From assembly GCA_020073385.1 (NCBI GenBank), contig JAIQFH010000036.1, positions 85,942 through 149,941 on the forward strand: DNA of 64,000 bases. Direction: 5' to 3'. The position numbers and the translations under genes were made by a program. Positions within the stretch are counted from its first letter, which is position 1; each line of letters opens with the position of its first letter. Below the pieces are notes generated by a model. It did no database searches, was not told where the DNA came from, and saw only the letters and a program-made list of their open reading frames with translations. Below, in pieces: positions 8,130 to 16,955 of this stretch. This DNA is from Terriglobia bacterium (lineage in GTDB: Bacteria; Acidobacteriota; Terriglobia; Terriglobales; Acidobacteriaceae).

Positions 8130-9545
8130 TTATTCTCCGTATTTGTCTGTCAGATATCTGGTGAGGTCAGACTCGAGCTGGCCGTAGTCGGAATGAATGG
8201 TCGCGCGAAGGGAAGCTTCGGTGGAACTGCCTTGGCTGATGCGCTGGAGGATGCGTTGGATGTCGCTCATGCCGTATGAGTCGTTGATGTAGGAGACAGC
8301 AGCCAGCGATTCGGCATAAGCGACATAGGCTTGTGCGCCGGAAAACTGCAGGAAACTGCCTTCCAGAACATTCAAAGGAATGTTGTGCTGTGCCTTGAAA
8401 AGCTGCGCGAGTTGACGCCCTGCGCCGCCGAGGCTTCTCGGTTCGAGAAGCTGCGCAATGCCTTCGTGTAACCAGGGCGGGCAGCGTCCGCCAGAGAGTT
8501 GCGCGATGAAGGAGTGCGCAAGTTCGTGTTTAAGCACGTGGGCGAGTTCCGGTGTGAGTGAACTGAGGCCGCTGATCGGGATGCGCAGTTTGCCGTCATT
8601 CATCGCGCCAGACCATGTTGGTGCATGGGTGACATCGAAAAATGCTTGTTCGGTATAGAGCGTCACCAGAATATTGTCGCGTGGCGGATTGCCGAGATCA
8701 CGAACCAGGTCGTCGTAGTCGGCTTCGAGTACCTGAAGAATCTGCGCACGCAGTGTTTCCGAGGTCTGGCGGCCTTCGTAGTGCAGGGTGAAATGGACGC
8801 TCTCGCCCTGGGAAAACTCGGACTCGGCATTTTGCTCGCGCTGGGCCTTCGACAAGAACTGCTGCACCTTGGAATCGGGGCGGAGTTCGAGAGACCGCTT
8901 CCAGGAAACGATTGCCTCCTTGGTGTGATCGGAGGCGAATTGGGCGTAACCCAGCATCGTATAGGCGTCGGGCGATTCGGGGGCGGAGCGCACGGCGCGC
9001 TGCGCGTAGCTTACGGCTTGACTGGCGTTTCCGGTGCGAACGAGCACGGCAGCGTAATAAATAAGGATGGTGGAATTGTCCGCTTGATACCGGAGGGCGT
9101 TTTCAAAGTATTGCCGGGCCTGGGCGATGTTGCCGTGATCGAATTCAAACTTTCCGGCAATGAAGTCGGCGGTCGCGCTCAGCTCGGAATTTCCCTTGCT
9201 CTCCAGCTGGGAGAGAGCAGTCGTGTCGATCTTGCCTTCTTTGACTATCTTGCCGACAAGATCGCCCTCGTTCGCGAGGGTGTCGGGTGGTGCGAAAGCC
9301 GACAGATCAGCTGTCTTCCCTGCGCCCGATGAGTGCGCCGGCAATCCACCCGCCTCGACGTGGTCGACAGAAGACTTCGGGATTGCGTAGGTGTCCTCGC
9401 CAATCTCATACTCGTATCGGTTGCCGTTTTCGCGCACACTGTCGGCGACAATGGTGCGGCCGTTCTTGAGATGGATGGTGTCTGCCCATGCGCCCGTCAG
9501 GGCTGGAGTGAGCAATAGCGCGAAGAAGGTGACACGTAACCGCAT
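8130..9545 (-). CDS. TPR protein with peptidase-MA-like (gluzincin) domain
   Basis: The product is 471 residues from the ATG at 9545, which opens a Sec signal (MRLRVTFFALLLTPALTGAWA). A short beta domain of about 45 residues (IHLKNGRTIVADSVRENG) comes first, then three or more TPR units at about 130-240 (FENALRYQADNSTILIYYAA, YAQRAVRSAPESPDAYTML). The C-terminal half is a peptidase-MA-like domain with zinc ligands in LKHELAHSFIAQLSGG and the downstream Glu of PPWLHEGIAQLLE. The HExxH and Glu ligands are intact, so it may be an active periplasmic metallopeptidase. It is transcribed divergently from an M1-type peptidase gene with only 38 bases between the starts, so the two share a control region. 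Confidence 0.85.
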   Translation of the reverse strand: MRLRVTFFALLLTPALTGAWADTIHLKNGRTIVADSVRENGNRYEYEIGEDTYAIPKSSVDHVEAGGLPAHSSGAGKTADLSAFAPPDTLANEGDLVGKIVKEGKIDTTALSQLESKGNSELSATADFIAGKFEFDHGNIAQARQYFENALRYQADNSTILIYYAAVLVRTGNASQAVSYAQRAVRSAPESPDAYTMLGYAQFASDHTKEAIVSWKRSLELRPDSKVQQFLSKAQREQNAESEFSQGESVHFTLHYEGRQTSETLRAQILQVLEADYDDLVRDLGNPPRDNILVTLYTEQAFFDVTHAPTWSGAMNDGKLRIPISGLSSLTPELAHVLKHELAHSFIAQLSGGRCPPWLHEGIAQLLEPRSLGGAGRQLAQLFKAQHNIPLNVLEGSFLQFSGAQAYVAYAESLAAVSYINDSYGMSDIQRILQRISQGSSTEASLRATIHSDYGQLESDLTRYLTDKYGE

Positions 9546-9583
9546 TAAGGCGCATTCTAACAACGGAGAATCAGGCAACCTAC

Positions 9584-12136
9584 GTGACGAAGGTACTACT
9601 CACGATTCGATCCCTGTTGGCGGCGGTGATTTGGATAGCTCTTTGCCCACCAGGCGCTGCCGCGACGACTCCAGTGACGCCGGAAAAGCCAGCCGAGAAT
9701 CTCTATCTGCAACTGGGAAAGGTTGGGCTCGATCTTTCGCGCATATATCAGGTGCGGGGGGCGTCCCTGAGCCGGGGAGCGATACAGATCAGCCTGGAAG
9801 ACGGGACGATTGGCTTCACTCAAGACGTGATGGGCCGGATCACTGGCGCGTTTTTTGAGGGTGAGGGAGAGATTCTTTTGGCGCCTCCCAACCAGGTCGA
9901 ACGCAGATCGATGAGTCTGTTCACGGGCATGGCGATTCTGGAGGAGCGGTTCGCGACGGCATACTTCAGGTTTAATGATGAAACTGCAGCGGAATTGAAA
10001 TCGGATCTGCGCGAAACCGAGAACGGGCAAGAATTTGTGGATCGTTGGGGTGAGACGGCAAAGAACCTAGCGGGCGGCGACGCTATGCGGCTCCTGCTCA
10101 CATTCAGCCGGATGCTTCCAACGAACGGCGGTTCCTGGGAAGCGGGGGTAGGCATCACGAGTGGGGCCAAGCCGGATCGGTTCCTTCACGCTCGATTGCA
10201 GGGAACCAAGCTCGGCGTCTTCGATGTGTACTTCGATTCCACCTCCGGAGAGCAAGTACTGGCAGGCCAAGCAAGAACCGCGGAAACCGGCGAAGCTTAC
10301 TACGACATATGGACTTCATTCTCGCCGACTCAAACCACGGCGAGGCAGTCGCAACGCGAGCATGCCGCACAAGAAGAGGGGGCGAGCGCCCATGACGATC
10401 GAGTTGCGCTGAAGCAATTTGCGATCACGACGGAAGTTCTGCCGCCCAAGGAGATTCGTGCGCGGGCGGTTGTGCACTGTGAAGTTCGAGAGGGTGGCGC
10501 GAGAGCACTTCTTTTTGAACTGTCTCGATTCCTGCAGATCGAAAGTGTGGCGCTTGATGATAAGCCGGTTGAGTTTATCCATAATCCGGCGCTGGAAGGC
10601 TCGCAACTGGCGCGCCGCGGCAACGATGTTGTGGCCGTTATCATGCCCGAATTCTTGAAGACGGGACAGAAATTCGATCTGATATTTGTTTACGCGGGAG
10701 AGGTTCTGGCTGAGGCCGGGAGTGGGCTACTTTATGTCGGCGCCAGAGGAACCTGGTATCCGAACCGTGGACTGGAGATGGCTGCCTTCGATCTGCAATT
10801 CAGTTATCCGCAAGGCTGGACGCTGATTGCAACCGGGAAAGAGGCGCCATTTGCCACCCGGAGCATCGCAACTACGAGTGGGCAGCAGACATCGCGTTGG
10901 ATATCGGATCGCCTGATTCCGGTGGCTGGGTTCAATCTCGGCAAGTACCGCGAAGCCATTACGAAGGCGGGAGAGGTCGAGGTTGAGACCTACGCAACCC
11001 AGAGTGTGGAACGAGACTTTCCAAGGCCGCCGATCCAAGTCATCGAGCCGATGCGTCCGAATCCGACTCAGCATGCTCCGAAGCTGTTGGTTCCCACTCA
11101 ACCGACTCCGGCGCTGAACGAAGTTACTGTGGGCGAGGCGGCTGCTCACGCGGTGCAATACTTTAGCGACCGCTTTGGCCCATTTCCCTACAGTCATCTG
11201 GCATTGACGCAGATGCCCGGCAGAGAAAGCCAGGGATGGCCCGGGCTCATCTTCCTTTCTTCTTACGCATTCCTGGATCGGCAGGGCCGTGAACTGTTGC
11301 ATTACCCTCCGCCACGGATGCTCCTGATGGAGTCCGTCCCAGCGCACGAAACCGCCCATCAATGGTGGGGAGATCTGATCCCCTGGGCTAGTTACCGCGA
11401 TCAATGGTATTCCGAGGCGCTGGCGAATTACTGCGCGCTGATGATGGTTCAGGAGAAAAATCCTGAAGGCTTTCGTCAGGTCATGGATATGTACCGGCGT
11501 CAATTGCTGGAGAAGAATTCTGACGGCGTTGCGCCCATGGATGCCGGACCGGTGACCCTTGGAACCCGGCTGCTCTCGTCGCGATTTCCCGGCGGATACG
11601 AAACGATCAGCTATGGGCGCGGAGCGTGGCTCTTCCATATGTTGCGCACCATGTTGAACGATGCGGCAAGGCAGGAAGGCAAGTCGGGCGGCATGGGCGC
11701 CGACGAGGCCTTCGTGGGAGCATTGCGCAAAGTTCGCCAACGCTACGAAGGACGAATGATCAGTACGCGGGAACTGTTGGACGTTTTTGCAGAGGACCTT
11801 CCGCCGGCGTTGAGGTACGAAGGCAAGAAATCGCTGGACTGGTTTCTGGATGGCTGGATCAACGGTACGTCCCTTCCGAGCTTGGAGTTGAAGGGAGTAA
11901 AGTTTACTGCAAAGGGATCCTCTTCGATTGTGAGCGGGACGATCTTGCAGAAAGACGCGCCGCTGGATCTGATAACTTCAGTGCCTGTATATGCCGTGCT
12001 TGGGGGGAAACAATTGGTTCTGCTGGGACGCGTTCTTGCCGACGGTGAGGAGTCTTCGTTCCGGCTATCGGCTCCGGCGGGCACGCACAAGATCGTGTTG
12101 GATCCTTACGAGACAGTATTGACCCGTCCGAAATAG
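9584..12136 (+). CDS. M1-family (gluzincin) aminopeptidase-like exported protein
   Basis: The 850-residue protein starts at GTG 9584, followed by a Sec signal ending in PPGAAA. The N-terminal 270 residues are a poorly characterised beta-rich region. A typical M1 fold follows, with saddle domain at about 280-480 and catalytic domain at about 490-760. The zinc site HETAHQWWGD (His588, His592) and WYSEALANY (Glu611) has the correct 18-residue spacing. The usual exopeptidase motif GxMEN is not found; the equivalent position reads QMPGRESQGWPG, so exopeptidase specificity may be altered. A C-terminal beta domain at about 770-850 resembles the M1 Ig-like domain. It is divergent from another metallopeptidase-like gene. 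Confidence 0.85.
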   Translation: MTKVLLTIRSLLAAVIWIALCPPGAAATTPVTPEKPAENLYLQLGKVGLDLSRIYQVRGASLSRGAIQISLEDGTIGFTQDVMGRITGAFFEGEGEILLAPPNQVERRSMSLFTGMAILEERFATAYFRFNDETAAELKSDLRETENGQEFVDRWGETAKNLAGGDAMRLLLTFSRMLPTNGGSWEAGVGITSGAKPDRFLHARLQGTKLGVFDVYFDSTSGEQVLAGQARTAETGEAYYDIWTSFSPTQTTARQSQREHAAQEEGASAHDDRVALKQFAITTEVLPPKEIRARAVVHCEVREGGARALLFELSRFLQIESVALDDKPVEFIHNPALEGSQLARRGNDVVAVIMPEFLKTGQKFDLIFVYAGEVLAEAGSGLLYVGARGTWYPNRGLEMAAFDLQFSYPQGWTLIATGKEAPFATRSIATTSGQQTSRWISDRLIPVAGFNLGKYREAITKAGEVEVETYATQSVERDFPRPPIQVIEPMRPNPTQHAPKLLVPTQPTPALNEVTVGEAAAHAVQYFSDRFGPFPYSHLALTQMPGRESQGWPGLIFLSSYAFLDRQGRELLHYPPPRMLLMESVPAHETAHQWWGDLIPWASYRDQWYSEALANYCALMMVQEKNPEGFRQVMDMYRRQLLEKNSDGVAPMDAGPVTLGTRLLSSRFPGGYETISYGRGAWLFHMLRTMLNDAARQEGKSGGMGADEAFVGALRKVRQRYEGRMISTRELLDVFAEDLPPALRYEGKKSLDWFLDGWINGTSLPSLELKGVKFTAKGSSSIVSGTILQKDAPLDLITSVPVYAVLGGKQLVLLGRVLADGEESSFRLSAPAGTHKIVLDPYETVLTRPK

Positions 12137-12187
12137 TGGCGACAGTGCATATCGATTCATGGTGATGAGGCTTGCGCATCGCCGGCT

Positions 12188-12646
12188 CTAAGCCCGTCGG
12201 CGGCGCCGGGTAGCGTGAATAATATGTGCGGGGATATCTGACAGTGATAGCACGTGCGTCAGTACGCCGAGTTGAGCGCAGACGCGGGGCATGCCATACA
12301 CGGCGCAACTGGCTTCATCTTGCCCGAACGTGAGTCCACCTTGGCGGAAGATGGCGCTCATGCCGGCAGCTCCATCCGATCCCATTCCAGTCATAATGAC
12401 AGCGAGGGCGCGGTTCTTAAAGAGTTCGGCGATGGAGTTCATAAAAAGTGAACCGTCCTTAATCGAACAGCCCAGTCTAGTTAGAAAACACTCAAGTTCA
12501 GCCGGATACTGCGTCACACCAAGGTATGGGGTTGCGGAATTGGGCCTCAGTTTCAAATGGGGAACCGCGAGGGGTACTAGGCCCGGAGTGTTGTCCGAAC
12601 CTGAACGGCCAATAGCTCCATCCTTCGCCCAACATGGATAATTCAT
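12188..12646 (-). pseudogene. CheB methylesterase C-terminal remnant
   Basis: The 152-codon frame matches the second half of the CheB methylesterase domain: ALAVIMTGMGSDGAAGM (the catalytic Asp loop), GGLTFGQDEASCAVYGMPR, and a terminal helix ending in an arginine run. The N-terminal half of the domain, with the catalytic GxSTGG serine and following histidine, is absent. The DNA upstream of the frame is immediately taken by the divergent diguanylate cyclase gene. No receiver domain is present. Without the serine it cannot be a methylesterase, so I read it as a truncated relic. A small expressed protein is the alternative, because the frame itself is intact. Confidence 0.7.
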
Positions 12647-12675
12647 GATGGGCTTGTGCCGATTGGAGTGAGTTC

Positions 12676-13962
12676 TTGCGCGTTTTGAGTTTGGGGACCC
12701 TGAAATCCCTGTTTATCCCGGGCGGAGTTTGGCTGTTGGGGGTAGTGCTGCTGGTCTACTCTGGCTGGCTGACCCTGGCCTTGCCTGTGCTGAGCTTTGT
12801 CTGCTACTGCGCGATTGCGGGAGGGATGCTGCTTGCGTGGAGATTTCATTCCAGCCGTATCTTCTTATCGTTATTAGTAATCTTTCTGGCGCAACAGGCG
12901 GAAGCTGTTTCTGCGGGACAGCCGCCTTTCATTCCGGCCACCCTAGTAGCGCTCGCCGTTCTTGTGCCGGTGAATTTGGTTTTGATCGCGATCATGCACG
13001 AGCGCGGCTTTACCGTTGAATCGGTGGCGCCCGTGGTTTTATTCCTGTTCGTACAATCCTTAACCCTCACTGTGTTCTGCGGTGCTGCCGTCCGCACGCG
13101 TAGCCTTTCGATTCCGGTCGTCCTACCGCGCTACGCCATTGTGGTCATGGCCTCGGCTGCCATCTTCTTGAGTGTGCGATTCCTGCTCAATCGGAAGCCA
13201 ATTGATAGTGCGTTGCTGTGGTCTTTGAGCGCCTTCTTTCTCGCCCTGCGCTCTGCGGCTTTGACGCGGATGTCGATGGCGTATTGGGCTACTTCGGCGT
13301 GTATCCTGGCAACCGCCGTCATCGAGAATTCTTACCTGCTGGCGTATCACGATGAACTGACGACGCTACCCTCGCGGCGCGCATTTAATGATGCGCTACT
13401 GCGATTGAAGTCCCCCTACTCCATCGCGGTGGTCGATATCGATCATTTCAAGCGGTTCAATGACACGTACGGGCACGACACCGGCGATCAAGTCTTACGA
13501 TTGGTCGCGGCCAACCTGGGACGTGTCACGGGAGGAGGGCAGGCTTACCGTTGCGGTGGCGAGGAATTCAATATTGTTTTCCCGGGTAAAACGACTGCTG
13601 AAGTCCTGCCACATCTGGAGAAGCTGCGTGAAACGGTGGCGAGGTCTGAGTTTCGTATGCGCGGCAAGGACGACCGGCGACAGGTTCCGCGTGGACCCGA
13701 TCGCCGCAACCAACGTAATCGTGCTCGCATTCGAAAGGGAGACGCCATTCGACGGCTCGCCGAAGGCAAGCCATCCTCTGTGCTGTCGGTGACCATAAGC
13801 ATCGGGGTGGCGACCGCCGCCACCGAAAGATCCAGCCCAGAGACGGTGCTGGAATCTGCAGATAAGGCTCTCTACCGGGCGAAGGCAAACGGACGAAATC
13901 GGGTCGAAGCAGCCACGTCTTCGCAGCGGCGCATACGCAGCAGAGCGGCAGGGATTGCTTAG
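12676..13962 (+). CDS. Membrane-bound diguanylate cyclase (GGEEF)
   Basis: The 428-residue protein begins at TTG 12676 with GGAG seven bases upstream. Residues 1-220 form about eight hydrophobic segments, probably an integral-membrane sensor of MASE type. A GGDEF domain follows: AYHDELTTLPSRRAF, SIAVVDIDHFKRFNDTYGHD, and the active-site RCGGEEF, a fully competent variant. The allosteric I-site (RxxD, normally nine to six residues before GGEEF) reads TGGG, so product inhibition is probably lost. An insertion at about 320-355 is unusually basic (RMRGKDDRRQVPRGPDRR). The domain ends with SVTISIGVA and the family's ADKALYRAKANGRNRV. It should make c-di-GMP; no effector or EAL partner is adjacent. 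Confidence 0.93.
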   Translation: MRVLSLGTLKSLFIPGGVWLLGVVLLVYSGWLTLALPVLSFVCYCAIAGGMLLAWRFHSSRIFLSLLVIFLAQQAEAVSAGQPPFIPATLVALAVLVPVNLVLIAIMHERGFTVESVAPVVLFLFVQSLTLTVFCGAAVRTRSLSIPVVLPRYAIVVMASAAIFLSVRFLLNRKPIDSALLWSLSAFFLALRSAALTRMSMAYWATSACILATAVIENSYLLAYHDELTTLPSRRAFNDALLRLKSPYSIAVVDIDHFKRFNDTYGHDTGDQVLRLVAANLGRVTGGGQAYRCGGEEFNIVFPGKTTAEVLPHLEKLRETVARSEFRMRGKDDRRQVPRGPDRRNQRNRARIRKGDAIRRLAEGKPSSVLSVTISIGVATAATERSSPETVLESADKALYRAKANGRNRVEAATSSQRRIRSRAAGIA

Positions 13963-13996
13963 GAACTCCGAACAGGTTGGAGAAGTCACGTGCGGG

Positions 13997-14036
13997 CCGG
14001 ACCGTCGACCGTTGGACGGGAAGTGTGACGGTCCGG
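13997..14036. terminator. Perfect 10-bp inverted repeat between convergent genes
   Basis: Arms CCGGACCGTC (13997-14006) and GACGGTCCGG (14027-14036) pair perfectly around a 20-base loop. It lies 34 bases after the diguanylate cyclase stop and 36 bases beyond the stop of the zinc-finger gene on the other strand. There is no T run, so it could be a bidirectional attenuating hairpin rather than a strict intrinsic terminator. Confidence 0.5.
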
Positions 14037-14071
14037 TTCCGTACGTTTCGCAAGCACCGCAGGCCGTGCGG

Positions 14072-14233
14072 TCAGCCGGCGGTCGTAGGTGAGATCGGGC
14101 GCTTCCGGCCGGTGCCCCCGCATGCGGGACATTTCATCCGGATAAAAGCTACACCCTCGGACTTCCCGTTCAAGTCCACGGGTTTCGCGACATATCCAGA
14201 ACCGCCGCAGGTCGGGCAGTCTTCCGGAGCCAC
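14072..14233 (-). CDS. Small DnaJ-type zinc-finger protein (53 aa)
   Basis: The frame runs from a GTG at 14233 to TGA at 14072 and encodes 53 residues. It contains two CxxCxGxG motifs, CPTCGGSGY and CPACGGTGR, separated by about 24 residues. This is the zinc-binding repeat of the DnaJ central domain, here as a free-standing minidomain without J-domain. GGGGGAG lies just upstream of the GTG, which supports this start; an in-frame TAG about 75 bases upstream limits any extension. Two CxxCxGxG repeats could bind one zinc and act as a disulfide/holdase module or small nucleic-acid binder. It is convergent with the diguanylate cyclase gene. The start and expression are uncertain, but the cysteine pattern is unlikely to arise by chance. 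Confidence 0.6.
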   Translation of the reverse strand: MAPEDCPTCGGSGYVAKPVDLNGKSEGVAFIRMKCPACGGTGRKRPISPTTAG

Positions 14234-14499
14234 TCCTTCTCCCCCTCGTGTTACCGGAGATTGTCGCCCAGAGGCAAGGGATTTCTGCTAAAGATCGTTT
14301 TCCGTTACGAATCCCGAACAAAATGCCCGGATCTCGCTAGCCAAGCGCTATTCAGCCACGATTCGCGTCCAGGCACAGGGCAGCGCGCACACGGAAGTGT
14401 TTACTCCATCGATTCCGTCGAGGAGGGGCCTACTCAAGATTTGACACTTCAGTTTCGTAGGGAAGGGGTTCTCCGAATTCGAGCTTTCGATGCCGCCAG

Positions 14500-14838
14500 T
14501 CACACCTGCAGCTTGAAGATTCTCTCCATCCGCATCCATTTCTCTCCCAGCTTTGCTTGCGGGAGAGCTTTCTGGAATTTCCACATAAGGTTTTCCCACT
14601 CCTGCACTTTTGGATTGCGGCGGTCGGCTTCAGTCTTGGCTTCGAAAGAGAATTCTTCGGTGACCTCCATGATCATGAACATGCGTGTGCCAAGCAGATA
14701 GATTTCCATGTCCAAGATGCCGGAATCTTTGATGCTTTGAACGATCTCAGGCCAGACCTGCTCGTGATAGCGCTTGTATTCGGCGATGAGCTTCGGATCA
14801 TCCTTGAGATCGAGAGTGAGGCAGAAGCGACGATGCAT
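14500..14838 (-). CDS. L-rhamnose/L-fucose mutarotase (RhaM family)
   Basis: The 112-residue protein matches the RhaM family, dimeric alpha-beta barrel proteins that interconvert alpha and beta anomers of 6-deoxyhexoses. The catalytic region YKRYHEQVWPEIVQSIKDSG carries the family's conserved Tyr and His, followed by LDMEIYLLGTRMFMIMEV and the Trp-rich ENLMWKFQKAL. Its ATG directly follows the stop of the FucP-type permease gene, so it is the last gene of the fucose operon. Given its neighbours the substrate is more likely L-fucose than L-rhamnose; the same family member sits in the Campylobacter jejuni fucose locus. It would supply the anomer used by the dehydrogenase. Confidence 0.88.
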   Translation of the reverse strand: MHRRFCLTLDLKDDPKLIAEYKRYHEQVWPEIVQSIKDSGILDMEIYLLGTRMFMIMEVTEEFSFEAKTEADRRNPKVQEWENLMWKFQKALPQAKLGEKWMRMERIFKLQV

Positions 14839-16149
14839 TTAAACCTCTCCGGCCGGTACCGCCGCAGCCGTTTCCATGGCGACGGAAGGAGAAGGCCGGT
14901 ATCCCCGGATTGCAAAATAGAGGACGTAAGCATGGCACACCAGTGGAACCAAGAAAGCACGCTGGATGTTCCACGCATCGGAGATCCGTCCCATGATTAC
15001 GGGACAGACAGCCCCCCCAATGATGGACATGACGAGAAGGGACGAGCCGAGTTTGGTGTAAGGGCCGAGGTTTTTGATACTCAGCGCGAAGATGGTCGGG
15101 AACATGATGGAGTGGAAGAAGCCGAGCAACACGATGGCTGCAACGGTTGGCACGCCCGAGCCGAGCAAAATGATCGTCAGCGAGAGCAACGAGCAAGCGG
15201 CAAAGATGCTGAGCAACCGGCTAGGAGCGATCTTGTGCATTATTGCCGAACCGGAGAACCGTCCAAGCATGAAACCAAACAAATGTGCCTGCAGAAAGCG
15301 AGCCGCAACCTTTTCATGCGTTCCCGTCAAGGTGAACTCACTGAACCGGATGATGAAGCTGGCAACTCCTACTTGTGCGCCGACGTAGCAAAACTGCGCC
15401 ACCACACCCTTGATGAGATGCGGGAATGCCAAAGTTCCACTGAGCTTAGAGTTGCCACTCCCTGAGTCTGCGCCTGCCGACTCCTTAATTTCCGGCAGTT
15501 TCGTCAGGAAGATTAAGCCACCGATAAAGAGGAAAATTGCGGTGATGACCAGGTAAGGTGTCTTCACCATGTTCGCTTCAGAAATACGGTAGTTCAGCAG
15601 TTGCGTCGGCGACATCGCCGCCTGCTGCGCCGGTGTGTACTCGATGCCGGAAAGAATGAATTTTGAACCCAGCAGTGCGACCAGAAAAGCGCCCGTGGCG
15701 TTGAACGACTGCGCCAGATTCAATCTCTGCTCGGAGCTTTCCACCGGACCGAGTGTGGTCACGTACGGATTGGCTGCTACCTCAAGCACTGACTGACCGC
15801 ACGCCATCACAAAGAGCGCAAACAGGAAGAATGCGTAAACGCGTACCGAGGCGGCGGGAATGAACAGAATCGTTCCCGTCGCGCAAACTGCGAGCCCCAT
15901 CAGGATTCCGCGTTTGTAGCCGATCCGCTGCATGATCCAGCCTGCGGGCAACGCGGCCAGGAAATACCCGCCGAAGAATGCCAGTTGTATCAGGGAAGAC
16001 TGGAAATCGCTCAGCCCGAAGGCCTTTTTCAAATGCTGAATCAGCACGTCGTTCAGGTTGACCCCGATCGCCCAGACGAAGAACAAACTCGTCACCATAG
16101 CGAGTGGGACGAGGTAGCGACGTTCTGTGATTGGCGTGGATTTCGTCAT
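14839..16149 (-). CDS. fucP: FucP-type L-fucose:H+ symporter (MFS)
   Basis: The 436-residue protein has about twelve hydrophobic segments arranged as two six-helix halves, with a polar loop at about 225-245. Signature stretches include FFVWAIGVNLNDVLIQHLKK (helix 1, with the Asn pair seen in FucP relatives), GYKRGILMGL (loop 2-3) and EVAANPYVTTLG (helix 4). FucP-family carriers import L-fucose and related sugars with protons across the inner membrane. The gene lies between a fucose-dehydrogenase-like SDR and the mutarotase in one operon, which strengthens the substrate call. A Gluconobacter/NagP-like sugar permease is the alternative, since the subfamily also includes glucose/galactose and N-acetylglucosamine carriers. 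Confidence 0.88.
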   Translation of the reverse strand: MTKSTPITERRYLVPLAMVTSLFFVWAIGVNLNDVLIQHLKKAFGLSDFQSSLIQLAFFGGYFLAALPAGWIMQRIGYKRGILMGLAVCATGTILFIPAASVRVYAFFLFALFVMACGQSVLEVAANPYVTTLGPVESSEQRLNLAQSFNATGAFLVALLGSKFILSGIEYTPAQQAAMSPTQLLNYRISEANMVKTPYLVITAIFLFIGGLIFLTKLPEIKESAGADSGSGNSKLSGTLAFPHLIKGVVAQFCYVGAQVGVASFIIRFSEFTLTGTHEKVAARFLQAHLFGFMLGRFSGSAIMHKIAPSRLLSIFAACSLLSLTIILLGSGVPTVAAIVLLGFFHSIMFPTIFALSIKNLGPYTKLGSSLLVMSIIGGAVCPVIMGRISDAWNIQRAFLVPLVCHAYVLYFAIRGYRPSPSVAMETAAAVPAGEV

Positions 16150-16170
16150 TTTCTATTCTCAGCGGAGTTG

Positions 16171-16953
16171 CTATGTCAGCGCACGATCCAAGTGCACGTA
16201 GCCGCCATCGACGAACAAGTGCTGGCCTGTTGTATGGCTGGACTTTGCCGAGAGGAGAAAGACAACCATCGAGGCGATTTCTTCCGCGGTGGTCATTCGC
16301 TTCTCCAGGGGAATCTTCGACAGGATTATGTTCAGCTTCTCCTCCGGATTCGGAAATGTGTCCAGCCAACTTCGATAAAGCGGCGTCATCACCTCGGCGG
16401 GAATCACCGTATTGACCCGGATTCCGTAGGGCAACAGTTCCGCAGCCCACTCGCGAGTGAGCGCCATGATCGCTCCCTTCGATGATGCATAACCTGAAGT
16501 GCTGCCCTGGCCGGTAACGGCGGTCTTCGAGCCGACGTTTACTATCGATCCGCGCGCTCGTTTCAGATGCGGCAGGCTGTAATGCGCCATGCTGTAGTAA
16601 TGAACGAGGTTGCGATTCAGCGAAGCCACGTACTCTTCCGGGCTCCCCTCTTCGAGGCCCACTTTATCGTTGCGTCCGGCGTTGTTCACCAGGGCATCGA
16701 GCCGTCCAAACTCTTTTACCGTCTGGGAGATCGATTGCGCACAAGCTTCGGCCGTGCTGAGATCAACGCTGATCAGACCACACCGGGAGCCACCGCTCGT
16801 GATTTCAGACTGCACCTTCTTGCCGGCTTCGGCGTCACGGCCCACGATCACCGGCACCGCGCCCTCGGCAGCACATGCATGAACTATGGCCGCTCCAATC
16901 CCCTTCGCGCCGCCGGTCACGATCACAACCTTGTCTTTCAGTTGGAGATCCAT
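16171..16953 (-). CDS. SDR oxidoreductase, probable L-fucose dehydrogenase
   Basis: The 260-residue classical short-chain dehydrogenase has the cofactor motif VTGGAKGIG (TGxxxGxG), the NNAG motif in LDALVNNAGR, the catalytic Ser in IVNVGSKTAV and the YASSK Tyr/Lys pair. The C-terminal FVDGGYVHLDRALT is typical of the NAD(P)-dependent sugar dehydrogenases in fucose gene clusters. It would oxidise L-fucose at C1 to L-fucono-lactone. The gene starts two bases past the stop of the second SDR and 21 bases before fucP. Which SDR does step one and which does the later ketodeoxyfuconate step is inferred from family resemblance only, and the two could be swapped. Confidence 0.8.
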   Translation of the reverse strand: MDLQLKDKVVIVTGGAKGIGAAIVHACAAEGAVPVIVGRDAEAGKKVQSEITSGGSRCGLISVDLSTAEACAQSISQTVKEFGRLDALVNNAGRNDKVGLEEGSPEEYVASLNRNLVHYYSMAHYSLPHLKRARGSIVNVGSKTAVTGQGSTSGYASSKGAIMALTREWAAELLPYGIRVNTVIPAEVMTPLYRSWLDTFPNPEEKLNIILSKIPLEKRMTTAEEIASMVVFLLSAKSSHTTGQHLFVDGGYVHLDRALT

Positions 16954-16955
16954 GC

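Noticed and set aside
10727..11740. A 337-codon minus-strand open frame
   Set aside because: It lies wholly inside the M1-like peptidase gene, opposite the conserved zinc site. Its product has no domain, and the plus-strand gene is clear.
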